Part shown: positions 37,556 to 45,237 of the stretch, piece after piece
How positions within the stretch are numbered: the stretch's first letter is position 1
Layout: each line of letters opens with the position of its first letter
Source of the DNA: Nitrospirillum amazonense
GTDB lineage: Bacteria > Pseudomonadota > Alphaproteobacteria > Azospirillales > Azospirillaceae
DNA: 64,000 bases
Assembly (NCBI RefSeq): GCF_007828045.1
Contig: NZ_VITN01000002.1
Location: 1-64,000, forward strand
Direction of reading: 5' to 3'
Made by a program: the position numbers and the translations under genes
Notes under the pieces: model-generated
Database searches by the model: none
What the model was told of the DNA's origin: nothing
Seen by the model: the letters and a program-made list of their open reading frames with translations, nothing else

Positions 37556-38722
37556 TCAGCCGGGCCAGGTGCCGGGGTTCTCGGCCAGGGCCACGCGGAT
37601 GCCGGCGCTGTGCTGGCCTAGCAGCGGGGCCGCCACCACCGCATCGTCGCGGGCGCCACCATAGGCGAAGGGCGAGCGCACCAGGCGGTCCGCGCCCCCC
37701 TTGGCCCCCTCGATCCGCCGGGCCACGGGCACCAGCATCTTCAGGTGCTCCACCTGTGGATCTGCGGCGGTGTCGGCGATGGAATTCACGGGGGCGAAGG
37801 GCAGGTCGGTGTCGCTGAGCAGCGCCACCCACTCCGCCCGCGGCCGGGTCGCGAAGATGGCGTTCAGCGCCGCCACCAATTGTGGATAATGGTCGATGCG
37901 GGCCAGGCGGGTGGCGAAGCGCGGATCCTGGGTCAGGGCTTGTCCGCCGATGCCGGCCACCAGCGCGTCCCAGAACTTCTCCAGCGACGACATGTGCACG
38001 GCCACGTGCTTGCCGTCGCCGCAGGTCAGGATCATGGCCTGGGCCAGGCGGGGCCGATCCATGCCCGTCGGCACCTCGCCCAGGGCGAAATAGCCGGCGA
38101 AGGGCTCGATGGCGAAGTGCATCATCGCCTCCAGCATGGAGATTTCCAGCAGGCGGCCCGTACCCGTCCGCCCCCGTTCCACCAGGGCGCCCAGGATGCC
38201 CAGGGCGGCGTACAGGCCGGTGATGGCGTCGGCCAGGGCGGGCCCCAGCAGGCGGGGGTTGGCGGGGTCGATAGCGACACTGAGGAAGCCGCTCAGCGCC
38301 TGGGTCACGCTGTCATAGCTGGGCCGGCGGCTGTAGGGTCCGTCTGGGCCGAAGCCGCTGATGGAGCAATAGACCAGCTTGGGATTCACCGCCGACAGGT
38401 CATCCCAGCCGGCACCGATGCGGCCGGCGACACCGGGGCGGAAGTTCTGGATGTAGACATCGGCGCTGCTGACCAGCCCATGGAACAGCGTGCGGTCCTC
38501 CGCCTTCTTCAGATCCAGGCACAGGCTGCGCTTGGCATGGTTGTAGGCCTGGAAGTGGGCACTGTAGTGTCCGTCCTTGAAGGTGCGGTAGGGGTCGCCG
38601 CCCTCGGGCGATTCGATCTTGATGACGTCCGCCCCCAGATCCGCCAGCAGCATGGCGGCACAGGGGCCCGTGATGAACGTCCCCTGCTCCACCACCCGTA
38701 TGCCTTTCAGCACCTCAACCAT
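37556..38722 (-). CDS. CaiB/BaiF (type III) CoA transferase
   Basis: A 388-residue enzyme that moves CoA between carboxylic acids. The N-terminus LKGIRVVEQGTFITGPCAAMLLADLGADVIKIE (in part) is typical; the catalytic Asp is ~165 in GPALADAITGLYAALG. It lies 36 bp after the lyase-like gene in the leftward VOC-lyase-CoA transferase unit and converges with the IclR gene 14 bp away. In this context it would activate a dicarboxylic or hydroxy acid with CoA from succinyl- or acetyl-CoA so that the next enzyme can cleave it; the actual acid is unknown. Confidence 0.92.
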   Translation of the reverse strand: MVEVLKGIRVVEQGTFITGPCAAMLLADLGADVIKIESPEGGDPYRTFKDGHYSAHFQAYNHAKRSLCLDLKKAEDRTLFHGLVSSADVYIQNFRPGVAGRIGAGWDDLSAVNPKLVYCSISGFGPDGPYSRRPSYDSVTQALSGFLSVAIDPANPRLLGPALADAITGLYAALGILGALVERGRTGTGRLLEISMLEAMMHFAIEPFAGYFALGEVPTGMDRPRLAQAMILTCGDGKHVAVHMSSLEKFWDALVAGIGGQALTQDPRFATRLARIDHYPQLVAALNAIFATRPRAEWVALLSDTDLPFAPVNSIADTAADPQVEHLKMLVPVARRIEGAKGGADRLVRSPFAYGGARDDAVVAAPLLGQHSAGIRVALAENPGTWPG

Positions 38723-38758
38723 CAGCCTGCCACCTTTCGACTATCCGTCCTCATCCAC

Positions 38759-39574
38759 TCAATTCTCATCGGCGACGAAGCCGTCCGGCGCCGGCCCGTC
38801 GTACCGGATGGCGCCGCTGGCCGCGTGCGACATGCGGAAGCCGATGGGGTGCCGCTGCTCCTCCAGCAAATGGGCCACCAGGCTGGCGGTGCGCGCCAGC
38901 AGGGGCACGCCCTTGACCGCCAGCAGCGGGAAGCCCGCGTCCAGCAGCACGGCCGGAATGGCGGCCGACACGTTCATCTTCAGGGGCTTGCCCACCAGGT
39001 CGGGCAGCAGGTGTTCCGCCCGGCGCGCCACCTCCATATGCGGGCCCGCCAGCGACGCCTTCTCCGCCAGGGCAAACAGGCGCAGGGCGCGGGGGTCGCC
39101 GTCCTTATGCAAGGGATGGCCATAGCCCGGGATGGCCCGCTTCTCCGCGCGATAGGCACGCACGGTGGCGGTGATGGCGGCGTCCAGGTCGCCGTCATTG
39201 CCGCCCGCCACGTCCAGCACCTGGCTCTGGAAGCGACCCGCCGCCTCGGCACTGCCCAGGATGACGGAGCCGCAGCCCAGCAGGCCGGCGGCGACAGCGC
39301 CTTGCAGGGCTTCCGGCGCGGCCGCCAGGGTCATGCGCGCCGCCTGCACGCTGGGCACCAGGCCATGCTCGGCGATGGCGACCAGGGTGGCGTCCAGCAC
39401 CCGCCGCTGCTCCGGGCTGGGCAGCGCGCCGCAAACCAGCAGCCACACATGGTCCGTGAAGCTGATCGTGCCCATCAGATCCTGAACCAGGTCATGGCCA
39501 CGGACGATGATGGTCTCGGCATTGGAGCCGGAAATGGCCGTGGTCGGCGTCGTGTCAGGTCCGATCTTCATCAA
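38759..39574 (-). CDS. Citryl-CoA lyase-like protein (citrate synthase superfamily)
   Basis: A 271-residue short member of the citrate synthase superfamily: MGTISFTDHVWLLVCGALPS, GSAEAAGRFQSQVLD, and the conserved active-site segment IPGYGHPLHKDGDPRALRL (His and Arg as in citrate synthase). At this length it corresponds to citryl-CoA/citramalyl-CoA lyases rather than synthases; such enzymes split a hydroxyacyl-CoA into acetyl-CoA and a keto acid. Next to a CoA transferase this forms a plausible activate-then-cleave pair. The start has two ATGs in tandem; either may be used. Confidence 0.82.
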   Translation of the reverse strand: MMKIGPDTTPTTAISGSNAETIIVRGHDLVQDLMGTISFTDHVWLLVCGALPSPEQRRVLDATLVAIAEHGLVPSVQAARMTLAAAPEALQGAVAAGLLGCGSVILGSAEAAGRFQSQVLDVAGGNDGDLDAAITATVRAYRAEKRAIPGYGHPLHKDGDPRALRLFALAEKASLAGPHMEVARRAEHLLPDLVGKPLKMNVSAAIPAVLLDAGFPLLAVKGVPLLARTASLVAHLLEEQRHPIGFRMSHAASGAIRYDGPAPDGFVADEN

Positions 39575-39634
39575 TGACTTTCCTTTGAAGGGCGGCGACA
39601 GCCGTCCCCCTGGCGGCGGTTGGGGCGCCGCCGG

Positions 39635-40198
39635 TTATTGCGGGCGGTACAGGTTGTTGGAACGGTGGTCGCCGCCCAGCCAGCGGGTGAGGTCGGCATG
39701 CGCATTGCGCTTGCGCTCCTCATCCGTGTCCTCGATGCCAGGCGCGTCCACCGTCAGTTCCACGATCAGGCCATTGGGGTCGCACACGTACAGCGACTGG
39801 CAATAGCCGTGGTCCAGGAAATAGCAGTCGTCCGACGGCTCGGGCACGCCGGCGGCGCGGAAGCGCCCGTGAACGGCGGTTTGCGTGGCGGCATCCACCT
39901 TGAGCGCGATGTGATGGAAGGGCGAGGGCGGCATGGCCGGGCCGAACAGGGCCTGGTCCTCGGGGCTGGCGAACTGGAAGAAGGCCAGGGCGCCGCCATC
40001 GCTGAGCGCGAAGAAGCAGTGGCAATAGACCCGGTCGGCGCCGAACAGATGGTCGGTCTCGCAATATGTGGCCACCAGCGGCATGCCCACCAGATCCTCA
40101 TAAAAGCGGCGCGTCGCCTCCATATCCGCCGTGACATAGGCGTTGTGGTGCAGCCGCAGCGGCAACCCGGCCCCCGCCGTTCCAGCCTGGACAGTCAT
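39635..40198 (-). CDS. VOC-superfamily metalloenzyme (glyoxalase/extradiol dioxygenase type)
   Basis: A 187-residue protein with two beta-alpha-beta-beta-beta modules. The metal-ligand positions look intact: His in LRLHHNAYVTADMEATRRFY, His in PFHHIALKVD, and Glu in PNGLIVELTVD. The family includes extradiol dioxygenases, glyoxalase I and methylmalonyl-CoA epimerase; the sequence does not decide which. First gene of the operator-controlled unit VOC - lyase - CoA transferase. Ring cleavage or isomerisation of an intermediate are both possible. Confidence 0.85.
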   Translation of the reverse strand: MTVQAGTAGAGLPLRLHHNAYVTADMEATRRFYEDLVGMPLVATYCETDHLFGADRVYCHCFFALSDGGALAFFQFASPEDQALFGPAMPPSPFHHIALKVDAATQTAVHGRFRAAGVPEPSDDCYFLDHGYCQSLYVCDPNGLIVELTVDAPGIEDTDEERKRNAHADLTRWLGGDHRSNNLYRPQ

Positions 40199-40218
40199 GC
40201 CCGCCCCCCTCTTTTATT

Positions 40219-40278
40219 TTCGTATATCGAATATATCTTCGATGTTCGTATATTAGGCAAGCGGACCGGGTCCGTCAA
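40219..40278 (-). promoter_or_regulatory. Promoter and two-dyad operator of the VOC-lyase-CoA transferase unit
   Basis: On the minus strand: TTGACG (40278-40273), 17-bp spacer, TAATAT (40255-40250), weak dyad TACG-N6-GAA (40250-40238), 6 bp, strong dyad TTCGATATACGAA (40231-40219), 20 bp before the start codon. The best promoter of the three. Aligned with the other two copies it needs no gaps across 37 bp. Confidence 0.8.
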
Positions 40279-40412
40279 GGCGGCCCCGCGCCCCATGCAC
40301 CTTCCACCCACTTCGGCCTCTGCCAAACGCAAGCTTCATCCGGCGGCCAAGCTCTGGCACTCTGTGCCCTATTCATCCCGCGTCCTTCCGCTGCCCGGAC
40401 AGAAGACCGCCC

Positions 40413-41381
40413 ATGGCCGACTTCCGTATCAAGACCGCCCATATCGGACGCACGCGCGCGGCCCCCCGCCGCCCGCCCGTCCAGGGCGGCTACGCCTCGG
40501 CCCTGCGCCGGGTGCCCAAGGCCATGCGGCGCCACGCGGCGGCCTTCGCCTCGTTCCTGAAGCTGGCGCACGACATCACCGGCGACGCCAACCTGGAGCC
40601 TGAGGCCAAGATCGCCCAGTTGGACGCGCTGGAACGGGCGCTGGTCAGCGGCGGCGGCGTGCCCTCATGGCTCAGCCCGGCCTTGGAACTGAAGGCCAGC
40701 CTGGCCGTTACCGGCGGGTCCTCCCTCCACGCCCGGCAACTGCTGCAGGCCTTCCGCCGCGATGCGGAGGGGCACAGGGCGCGAACCTGGGGCGATGTGT
40801 TGATGGCCTGCCGGCTGGCGGCCAACCCGGTGGGGCACCATATCCTGGAGCTCTACGGCGAAAGCGCCGACGCGCTGGCCGCCACGGACGCGCTGTGCAC
40901 GGCCATCCGCCTGCTGCGGGTGGTGCAGGAATGCCGGGACGATTGGGTGAGGCTGGGCCGCTGCTATTTCCCCCTGGATTGGTTCGACGCCGTGGGTGCC
41001 AGCCCGGAACATCTGGTGGAGCACCGGGCGACCCCGGCGGTGCGCATCGTGCTGGATCGCATGCTGGACCGCATCGACCGCCAGCTGGACCACGCCCGCG
41101 CCCTGCCGGGCGCGTTGCGCGATCCCGGCCTGCGCATGGAAACGGCCGTTCTGCTGCATGCCGCCCGGCTGATGGCGGGACGCCTGCGACGCCGCGACCC
41201 CCTGGCCCAGGGCATCAGCCTGGGCCCGCTCGCCCGCGGCTGGGTGATGGTGCGGGCTCGGCTGGCCCTGGCCCGCAGCATGGCGGGCATGGCGCCTGCC
41301 CCACCCTCCGGCCCGCCCATCGACCCGGGCGCGGAGGGTGATCAGGACATCCCCGGCCCGGAACGGCATCCGCAACAATAA
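40413..41381 (+). CDS. Squalene/phytoene synthase-family protein, HpnC-like
   Basis: A 322-residue protein. KAMRRHAAAFASFLKLAHDI, EAKIAQLDALERAL, LLQAFRRDAEGHRARTWGDVLMACRLAANPVG (in part) and LRVVQECRDDWVRLGRCYFP follow the order seen in HpnC-type proteins of hopanoid biosynthesis. Both catalytic Asp motifs look altered: HDITGD where DDxxDD is usual and QECRDDW where QDxxxDY is usual. No hpnD/hpnE partners are adjacent. It may be a diverged or inactive paralogue. ATG 40413 was chosen as the first ATG; no operon partner, ~30 bp after the end of a gap holding the VOC promoter on the other strand. Confidence 0.72.
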   Translation: MADFRIKTAHIGRTRAAPRRPPVQGGYASALRRVPKAMRRHAAAFASFLKLAHDITGDANLEPEAKIAQLDALERALVSGGGVPSWLSPALELKASLAVTGGSSLHARQLLQAFRRDAEGHRARTWGDVLMACRLAANPVGHHILELYGESADALAATDALCTAIRLLRVVQECRDDWVRLGRCYFPLDWFDAVGASPEHLVEHRATPAVRIVLDRMLDRIDRQLDHARALPGALRDPGLRMETAVLLHAARLMAGRLRRRDPLAQGISLGPLARGWVMVRARLALARSMAGMAPAPPSGPPIDPGAEGDQDIPGPERHPQQ

Positions 41382-41631
41382 GGTTAATCTTTCCGCCCCC
41401 AAACCGGTTCTATTCGCTTCCCGGGATGGGAATGTTCGTGTTACCCCCTTGCTCCGGGTGCGTAAACCAGGGCGCGGGCGGCTGCCCTGATGTGATCGCG
41501 CCCACATGCCCGGGCGTCCCCGCCAGGGCATGATTTCGCCCGAAGAATAACGGTCCCGGTGGACCGGCGGCCTCCGCATGACGGCCGCGTCGGCCCACTC
41601 CCGAATAACCCCGTAGAAGACGAGGAAAACC

Positions 41632-42228
41632 ATGGCTTTCGAACTTGCCCCTCTGCCCTACGCCAAGGACGCCCTGCAGCCCTACATGTCGTCCGAGACG
41701 CTGGATTTCCACCACGGTAAGCACCACAACGCCTACGTGACCAAGCTGAACGAGCTGATCGCCGGTACCGCGTTCGAGGGCCAGAGCCTGGAGGACATCG
41801 TCAAGGCGACCGCCGGCAAGGCCGAGTCCCAGGCCATCTTCAACAACGCCGGCCAGCACTGGAACCACACCTTCTTCTGGAACAGCCTGACGCCGAAGGC
41901 CTCGGCCATCCCGGGTGAGCTGGAGAAGCGCATCATCTCCGACTTCGGCAGCGTCGAGGCCTTCAAGAAGGCCTTCGTGGACGCCGGCATCGGCCAGTTC
42001 GGCAGCGGCTGGGCCTGGCTGGTGGAAGACACCAAGGAAGGCAAGCTGAAGATCACGAAGTCGGCCAACGCCGACACGCCGCTGGCCCATGGCCTGAAGC
42101 CGCTGATCACCGCCGACGTATGGGAACACGCCTACTACATCGACTACCGCAACCGTCGCCCCGACTTCCTGAAGGCCTTCGTCGACACGCTGGCCAACTG
42201 GGAATTCGCCGCCCAGAACCTCGGCTGA
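41632..42228 (+). CDS. sodB: Superoxide dismutase, Fe-type
   Basis: A 198-residue cytoplasmic dismutase. Metal ligands His27, His79, Asp162 and His166 are all present ([36 protein letters not shown]). The glutamine in NNAGQHWNH, just before the second ligand, is the Fe-type position. Start fixed by GAGGAAAACC before ATG 41632. Single gene; 250 bp of upstream DNA without another gene, terminator downstream. Confidence 0.96.
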   Translation: MAFELAPLPYAKDALQPYMSSETLDFHHGKHHNAYVTKLNELIAGTAFEGQSLEDIVKATAGKAESQAIFNNAGQHWNHTFFWNSLTPKASAIPGELEKRIISDFGSVEAFKKAFVDAGIGQFGSGWAWLVEDTKEGKLKITKSANADTPLAHGLKPLITADVWEHAYYIDYRNRRPDFLKAFVDTLANWEFAAQNLG

Positions 42229-42236
42229 TGCCCCTA

Positions 42237-42273
42237 GGCTGAACAGTCCGGGGCTGAACAGTCCGGGGCTGAA
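42237..42273 (+). repeat. 15-bp tandem repeat after sodB
   Basis: GGCTGAACAGTCCGG is repeated twice in tandem and followed by a partial third copy GGCTGAA, between the sodB stop and its terminator. Probably a replication-slippage product without function. Confidence 0.8.
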
Positions 42274-42284
42274 GCCCAAATACG

Positions 42285-42320
42285 AACCCCGGCCTTCTTG
42301 CGAGGGCCGGGGTTTTTGTT
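42285..42320 (+). terminator. Terminator of sodB
   Basis: AACCCCGGCC (42285-42294) pairs perfectly with GGCCGGGGTT (42305-42314), followed by TTTGTT. Confidence 0.88.
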
Positions 42321-42342
42321 CGCCTGAATTTCGGCGGTGGGC

Positions 42343-42732
42343 TTAAGCGGGCAGCAAAGCCGCGGCGACGCGGCGGCCTTCCGCCAGCAGCACATTATAG
42401 GTGCGGCAGGCGGCACCCGTGTCCATAGCGTCGATGCCGCCCAGGCCGCGTTCCTTGACGGCACGGCGCAGGGTGGACGTGAACAGCTGCATGGTGGGGC
42501 CGGTGCCCAGCAGTACGATCTCCAGCGACGGCTGTTCGGCGATCAGGGCCGCGAAATCATCCGGGCGCAGGCCGGCGAACCCCTCGACGGTCCAGGGGAC
42601 GGCCCAGGGGATGGTGCGGTCGGGAAAAACGATGATGGGCGTCTCATAGACCACGTTGCTGACGCGAAAGCGGCCGGGGCCGTAGGCGTCGATGACCTGG
42701 CGGTCGGCCGGGATCAGGGGGGTGATGTCCAT
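42343..42732 (-). CDS. Mth938-like (DUF498) protein, NDUFAF3 homologue
   Basis: A 129-residue protein of the Mth938/DUF498 fold: VSNVVYETPIIVFPDRTIPW, IVLLGTGPTMQLFTSTLRRAV, ERGLGGIDAMDTGAACRTYNVLLAEGR. The human member NDUFAF3 is a complex I assembly factor. In alphaproteobacteria the gene is commonly found beside yajC/secDF; here it follows yajC but secD and secF are not between them. ATG 42732 has GGGAGGG upstream. The terminator at 42756-42804 separates it from yajC, so it may have its own promoter or depend on read-through. Confidence 0.88.
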   Translation of the reverse strand: MDITPLIPADRQVIDAYGPGRFRVSNVVYETPIIVFPDRTIPWAVPWTVEGFAGLRPDDFAALIAEQPSLEIVLLGTGPTMQLFTSTLRRAVKERGLGGIDAMDTGAACRTYNVLLAEGRRVAAALLPA

Positions 42733-42755
42733 GGGCTTCCAGCCCTCCCACAATG

Positions 42756-42804
42756 AAAAAGGCCTGACACTCGTCCCTTGGGGGATGCGGGTGCCGGGCC
42801 TTTT
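42756..42804. terminator. Terminator between yajC and the Mth938 gene
   Basis: AAAAAGGCC at the left and GGCCTTTT at the right close a long imperfect stem (about 20 paired positions including GACAC/GTGCC and CCC/GGG). Works on both strands; on the minus strand it ends yajC. Confidence 0.75.
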
Positions 42805-42849
42805 ACCTGGCGTGCGGCGGCGGTGATTTCAAATCCGCCCCGCCCTGGC

Positions 42850-43200
42850 TCACTTGGAGTCGGTCTCGGTCTTGGCCGGTTCGGTCTTGGCCAGCACGGT
42901 AGTGATGGTGCTGCGCAGGACACGGAACTTCACGCCTTCGCCGGCGTCGATGGTGACCTCGTCGTTGTCGCCGACCTTCACCACGGTGCCGATGATGCCA
43001 CCGCCGGTGACAACCTTGTCGCCGCGGCGCAGCGACTCCAGCATATTCTTGTGTTCCTTCATCTTCTTCTGCTGCGGGCGCATCAGGAAGAAGTACATGA
43101 CCAGGAACACCGCCACGAAGGGCAGGATCTGCATCAGCGAGCCGGCATCGACGGGGCCGGCGCCGCCGGTGGTCTGGGCCTGGGCGGTGGACACGAACAT
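42850..43200 (-). CDS. yajC: Preprotein translocase subunit YajC
   Basis: A 116-residue inner-membrane protein: short Ala/Gln-rich N-terminus, membrane helix MQILPFVAVFLVMYFFLM, then RPQQKKMKEHKNMLESLRRGDKVVTGGGIIG (in part) and a small beta-domain. YajC associates with SecDF-YidC. ATG 43200 gives the normal length; upstream ATGs would add unrelated sequence. It stands alone here: a terminator follows and secD/secF are absent from the window. Confidence 0.93.
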   Translation of the reverse strand: MFVSTAQAQTTGGAGPVDAGSLMQILPFVAVFLVMYFFLMRPQQKKMKEHKNMLESLRRGDKVVTGGGIIGTVVKVGDNDEVTIDAGEGVKFRVLRSTITTVLAKTEPAKTETDSK

Positions 43201-43411
43201 GGGACGGTTGCTCCAGCGTGCGGGAATAACAAAAGCCAACGGGGCGGGCATGCCCACGTTTGGGCGCGACTATACCGACCGCCGGCCATGTTGCAACCCA
43301 ATCTCAGCCCCCCCATCGGTGCGGGTTGTCGCCCGGCGGCCATCCCCGTACCGTTCCCCGGTTGAATAGGCAGGCCGCCGCCCAACCCCGCTGCTGGCGG
43401 GGAGGAAAGGG

Positions 43412-44350
43412 ATGGGCGTGATAAGAAATGGACAGAAGGAAACAAGCCCCGTGACCACCCCCTTGAGCGCCCCTGGGACGGCCGAGTCCGCCTTGCTACC
43501 GCTGCTGACCCGCATCGCCGACGCGCTGGACCGTCTGGCGCCGCCCCCGCCGGCCCCCATCGACTTCCACGCCGCCGACGCCTTCGTCTGGCATGCGGAA
43601 GGGGATCTCCTGTCGCCTGTGCCCGAGGTTTCCAAGGTGGACATCGGCCTGCTACAGGGGGTGCAGCGCCAGCGCGACACCCTGTTGGAAAACACCCGCC
43701 GCTTCGCCCAGGGCCTGCCCGCCAACAACGCCCTGCTGTGGGGCGCGCGCGGCATGGGCAAAAGCTCGCTGGTGAAGTCGGTGCACGCGGCGGTGAACGA
43801 GGCCGCTGGCGCCGCTTCTGGCCACGGCCCCCTGGCGCTGGTGGAAATCCACCGCGAGGACATTCCCTCCCTGCCCCGCCTGCTGGCCGCCGTGCGCGAC
43901 AGCGGCCGCCGCTTTGTCCTGTTCTGCGACGACCTGTCCTTCACCAACGACGACGCCCATTACAAATCGTTGAAGGCGGTGCTGGAAGGCGGGGTGGAGG
44001 GTCGTCCGGCCAACGTGGTGTTCTACGCCACCTCCAACCGCCGCCACCTGATGCCCCGGGATATGATCGACAATGAGCGGTCGACAGCCATCAACCCGTC
44101 CGAAGCGGTAGAGGAGAAGGTCAGCCTGTCGGATCGCTTCGGCCTGTGGCTGGGCTTCCACAATTGCGACCAGGACACCTATTTCGCCATGGTCGACGGC
44201 TATGCCGCGGCATTGGGCCTGACACTACCGGCCGAGGAATTGCACGCCCGCGCCGTGGAATGGGCGGTGACACGCGGCAACCGGTCCGGCCGTGTCGCCT
44301 GGCAGTTCATCCAAGATATCGCCGGGCAGGACCTGAAGCCTGGCGCCTGA
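43412..44350 (+). CDS. DUF815-family AAA+-like ATPase
   Basis: A 312-residue P-loop ATPase of the DUF815 family. N-terminal helix (LLPLLTRIADALDRL), VSKVDIGLLQGVQRQRDTLLENT, Walker A LLWGARGMGKSSLV (~110), Walker B VLFCDDLSFT, SNRRHLMPRDM sensor-type segment and the C-terminal WAVTRGNRSGRVAWQFIQD. The biochemical role is not established for the family. Start fixed by GGAGGAAAGG before ATG 43412. Divergent from yajC, an arrangement common in alphaproteobacteria. Confidence 0.9.
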   Translation: MGVIRNGQKETSPVTTPLSAPGTAESALLPLLTRIADALDRLAPPPPAPIDFHAADAFVWHAEGDLLSPVPEVSKVDIGLLQGVQRQRDTLLENTRRFAQGLPANNALLWGARGMGKSSLVKSVHAAVNEAAGAASGHGPLALVEIHREDIPSLPRLLAAVRDSGRRFVLFCDDLSFTNDDAHYKSLKAVLEGGVEGRPANVVFYATSNRRHLMPRDMIDNERSTAINPSEAVEEKVSLSDRFGLWLGFHNCDQDTYFAMVDGYAAALGLTLPAEELHARAVEWAVTRGNRSGRVAWQFIQDIAGQDLKPGA

Positions 44351-44414
44351 GCCGTTGAACCGCCGTTAACGACCCATTCAACTTCTCCCAGCGAAGCGTT
44401 TCAAACGGATTGGG

Positions 44415-44433
44415 AGTCGCCATAAAGGCGACT
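44415..44433 (+). terminator. Weak hairpin after the DUF815 gene
   Basis: AGTCGCC-ATAAA-GGCGACT, stem extended by GGG/CCC with a bulge; followed by TCCCCTC rather than a T run. Confidence 0.4.
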
Positions 44434-44655
44434 TCCCCTCCCGGGCATGTAACGCGTTACAGCTTCCGATTCTCTCGGGTTTTCGCCTTAATGGGGCGGG
44501 TAACTGGACCACCCATTACTCTATCCCCCCAAGTTTTCCCCCATTTCTGCAATTCCAAGGGGGAAACCACTTCTTTTCAATACAAACAAGATAAATTCGG
44601 TTATAGTCCGTCCAACAAAACCTGCAACAAGTGACAAACAACGCCAGGGCTGGAC
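44434..44655 (+). promoter_or_regulatory. mucR upstream region with a 14-bp palindrome
   Basis: The gap 44351-44655 (305 bp) has no gene. It contains the perfect palindrome TGTAACGCGTTACA (44448-44461), which looks like an operator, and then an AT-rich stretch just before mucR (about 44560-44640, with runs TTTTCAATACAAAC and GATAAATTC). MucR-family proteins bind AT-rich DNA and repress themselves, so this stretch is a plausible autoregulatory site. The -35/-10 boxes are not clear. Confidence 0.45.
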
Positions 44656-45135
44656 ATGACACAACCGATATCCGATTCCAATGACGACCTGCAGATCATC
44701 GCCCTGACCGGAAAGATCGTCACGAGCTATGTTGCCGGTAATACGCTGGCCCCGGCCGCCCTGCCCGATCTGATCAAGCAGGTGCACGACACCCTGCGTC
44801 GACTGGTCACGCCCGAGGAAGTGGTCGCCACCCCGGCGGAACCCTTGACTCCGGCCGTTCCGATCCGCAAGTCGGTCACCCCCGACTACATCGTGTGCCT
44901 GGAAGATGGCCGCAAGCTGAAGATGCTGAAGCGCCACCTGCGCACCGCCTACGGCCTCTCGCCGGAGGAATACCGCGTGAAGTGGGGCCTGCCGTCCGAT
45001 TACCCCATGGTCGCCCCCAACTATGCCGAGCAGCGGTCGGGCCTGGCCAAGGCCATCGGGCTGGGCCAACGTTCCCGTACCGAGGGCAAGCCCAGCGGCA
45101 AGCGCCGCCGCAGCAGCAGCGCCGCCGCCGAGTAA
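44656..45135 (+). CDS. mucR: MucR/Ros-family zinc-finger transcriptional regulator
   Basis: A 159-residue regulator with the family pattern: LTGKIVTSYVAGNTL at the N-terminus (oligomerisation part), PAVPIRKSVTPDYIVCLEDG leading into the zinc finger (YIVCLEDGRKLKMLKRHL then AYGLSPEEYRVKWGLPSDYPMVAPNYA), and a basic Ser-rich tail. MucR proteins act as H-NS-like global regulators of exopolysaccharide, motility and host interaction genes in alphaproteobacteria. Flagellar promoters in this window could be among its targets (inference). Confidence 0.95.
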   Translation: MTQPISDSNDDLQIIALTGKIVTSYVAGNTLAPAALPDLIKQVHDTLRRLVTPEEVVATPAEPLTPAVPIRKSVTPDYIVCLEDGRKLKMLKRHLRTAYGLSPEEYRVKWGLPSDYPMVAPNYAEQRSGLAKAIGLGQRSRTEGKPSGKRRRSSSAAAE

Positions 45136-45165
45136 GGCACTGCGCTTGGTGTCTCAGTAATGGAG

Positions 45166-45192
45166 AAGGCGGGCGCCAGGGCCCGCCTTTTT
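45166..45192 (+). terminator. Terminator of mucR
   Basis: AAGGCGGGC (45166-45174) pairs with GCCCGCCTT (45181-45189) around GCCAGG, followed by TTTTTC. Confidence 0.88.
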
Positions 45193-45237
45193 CATTTGGG
45201 CGCCTTCACACCCCAACCTTAACCGTGAAGCGCCTTT

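Noticed and set aside
42237-42273. The 15-bp tandem repeat after sodB as a CRISPR-like or regulatory array
   Set aside because: Units are contiguous without spacers and only 2.5 copies; slippage is the simplest explanation. No CRISPR array was seen anywhere in the window.
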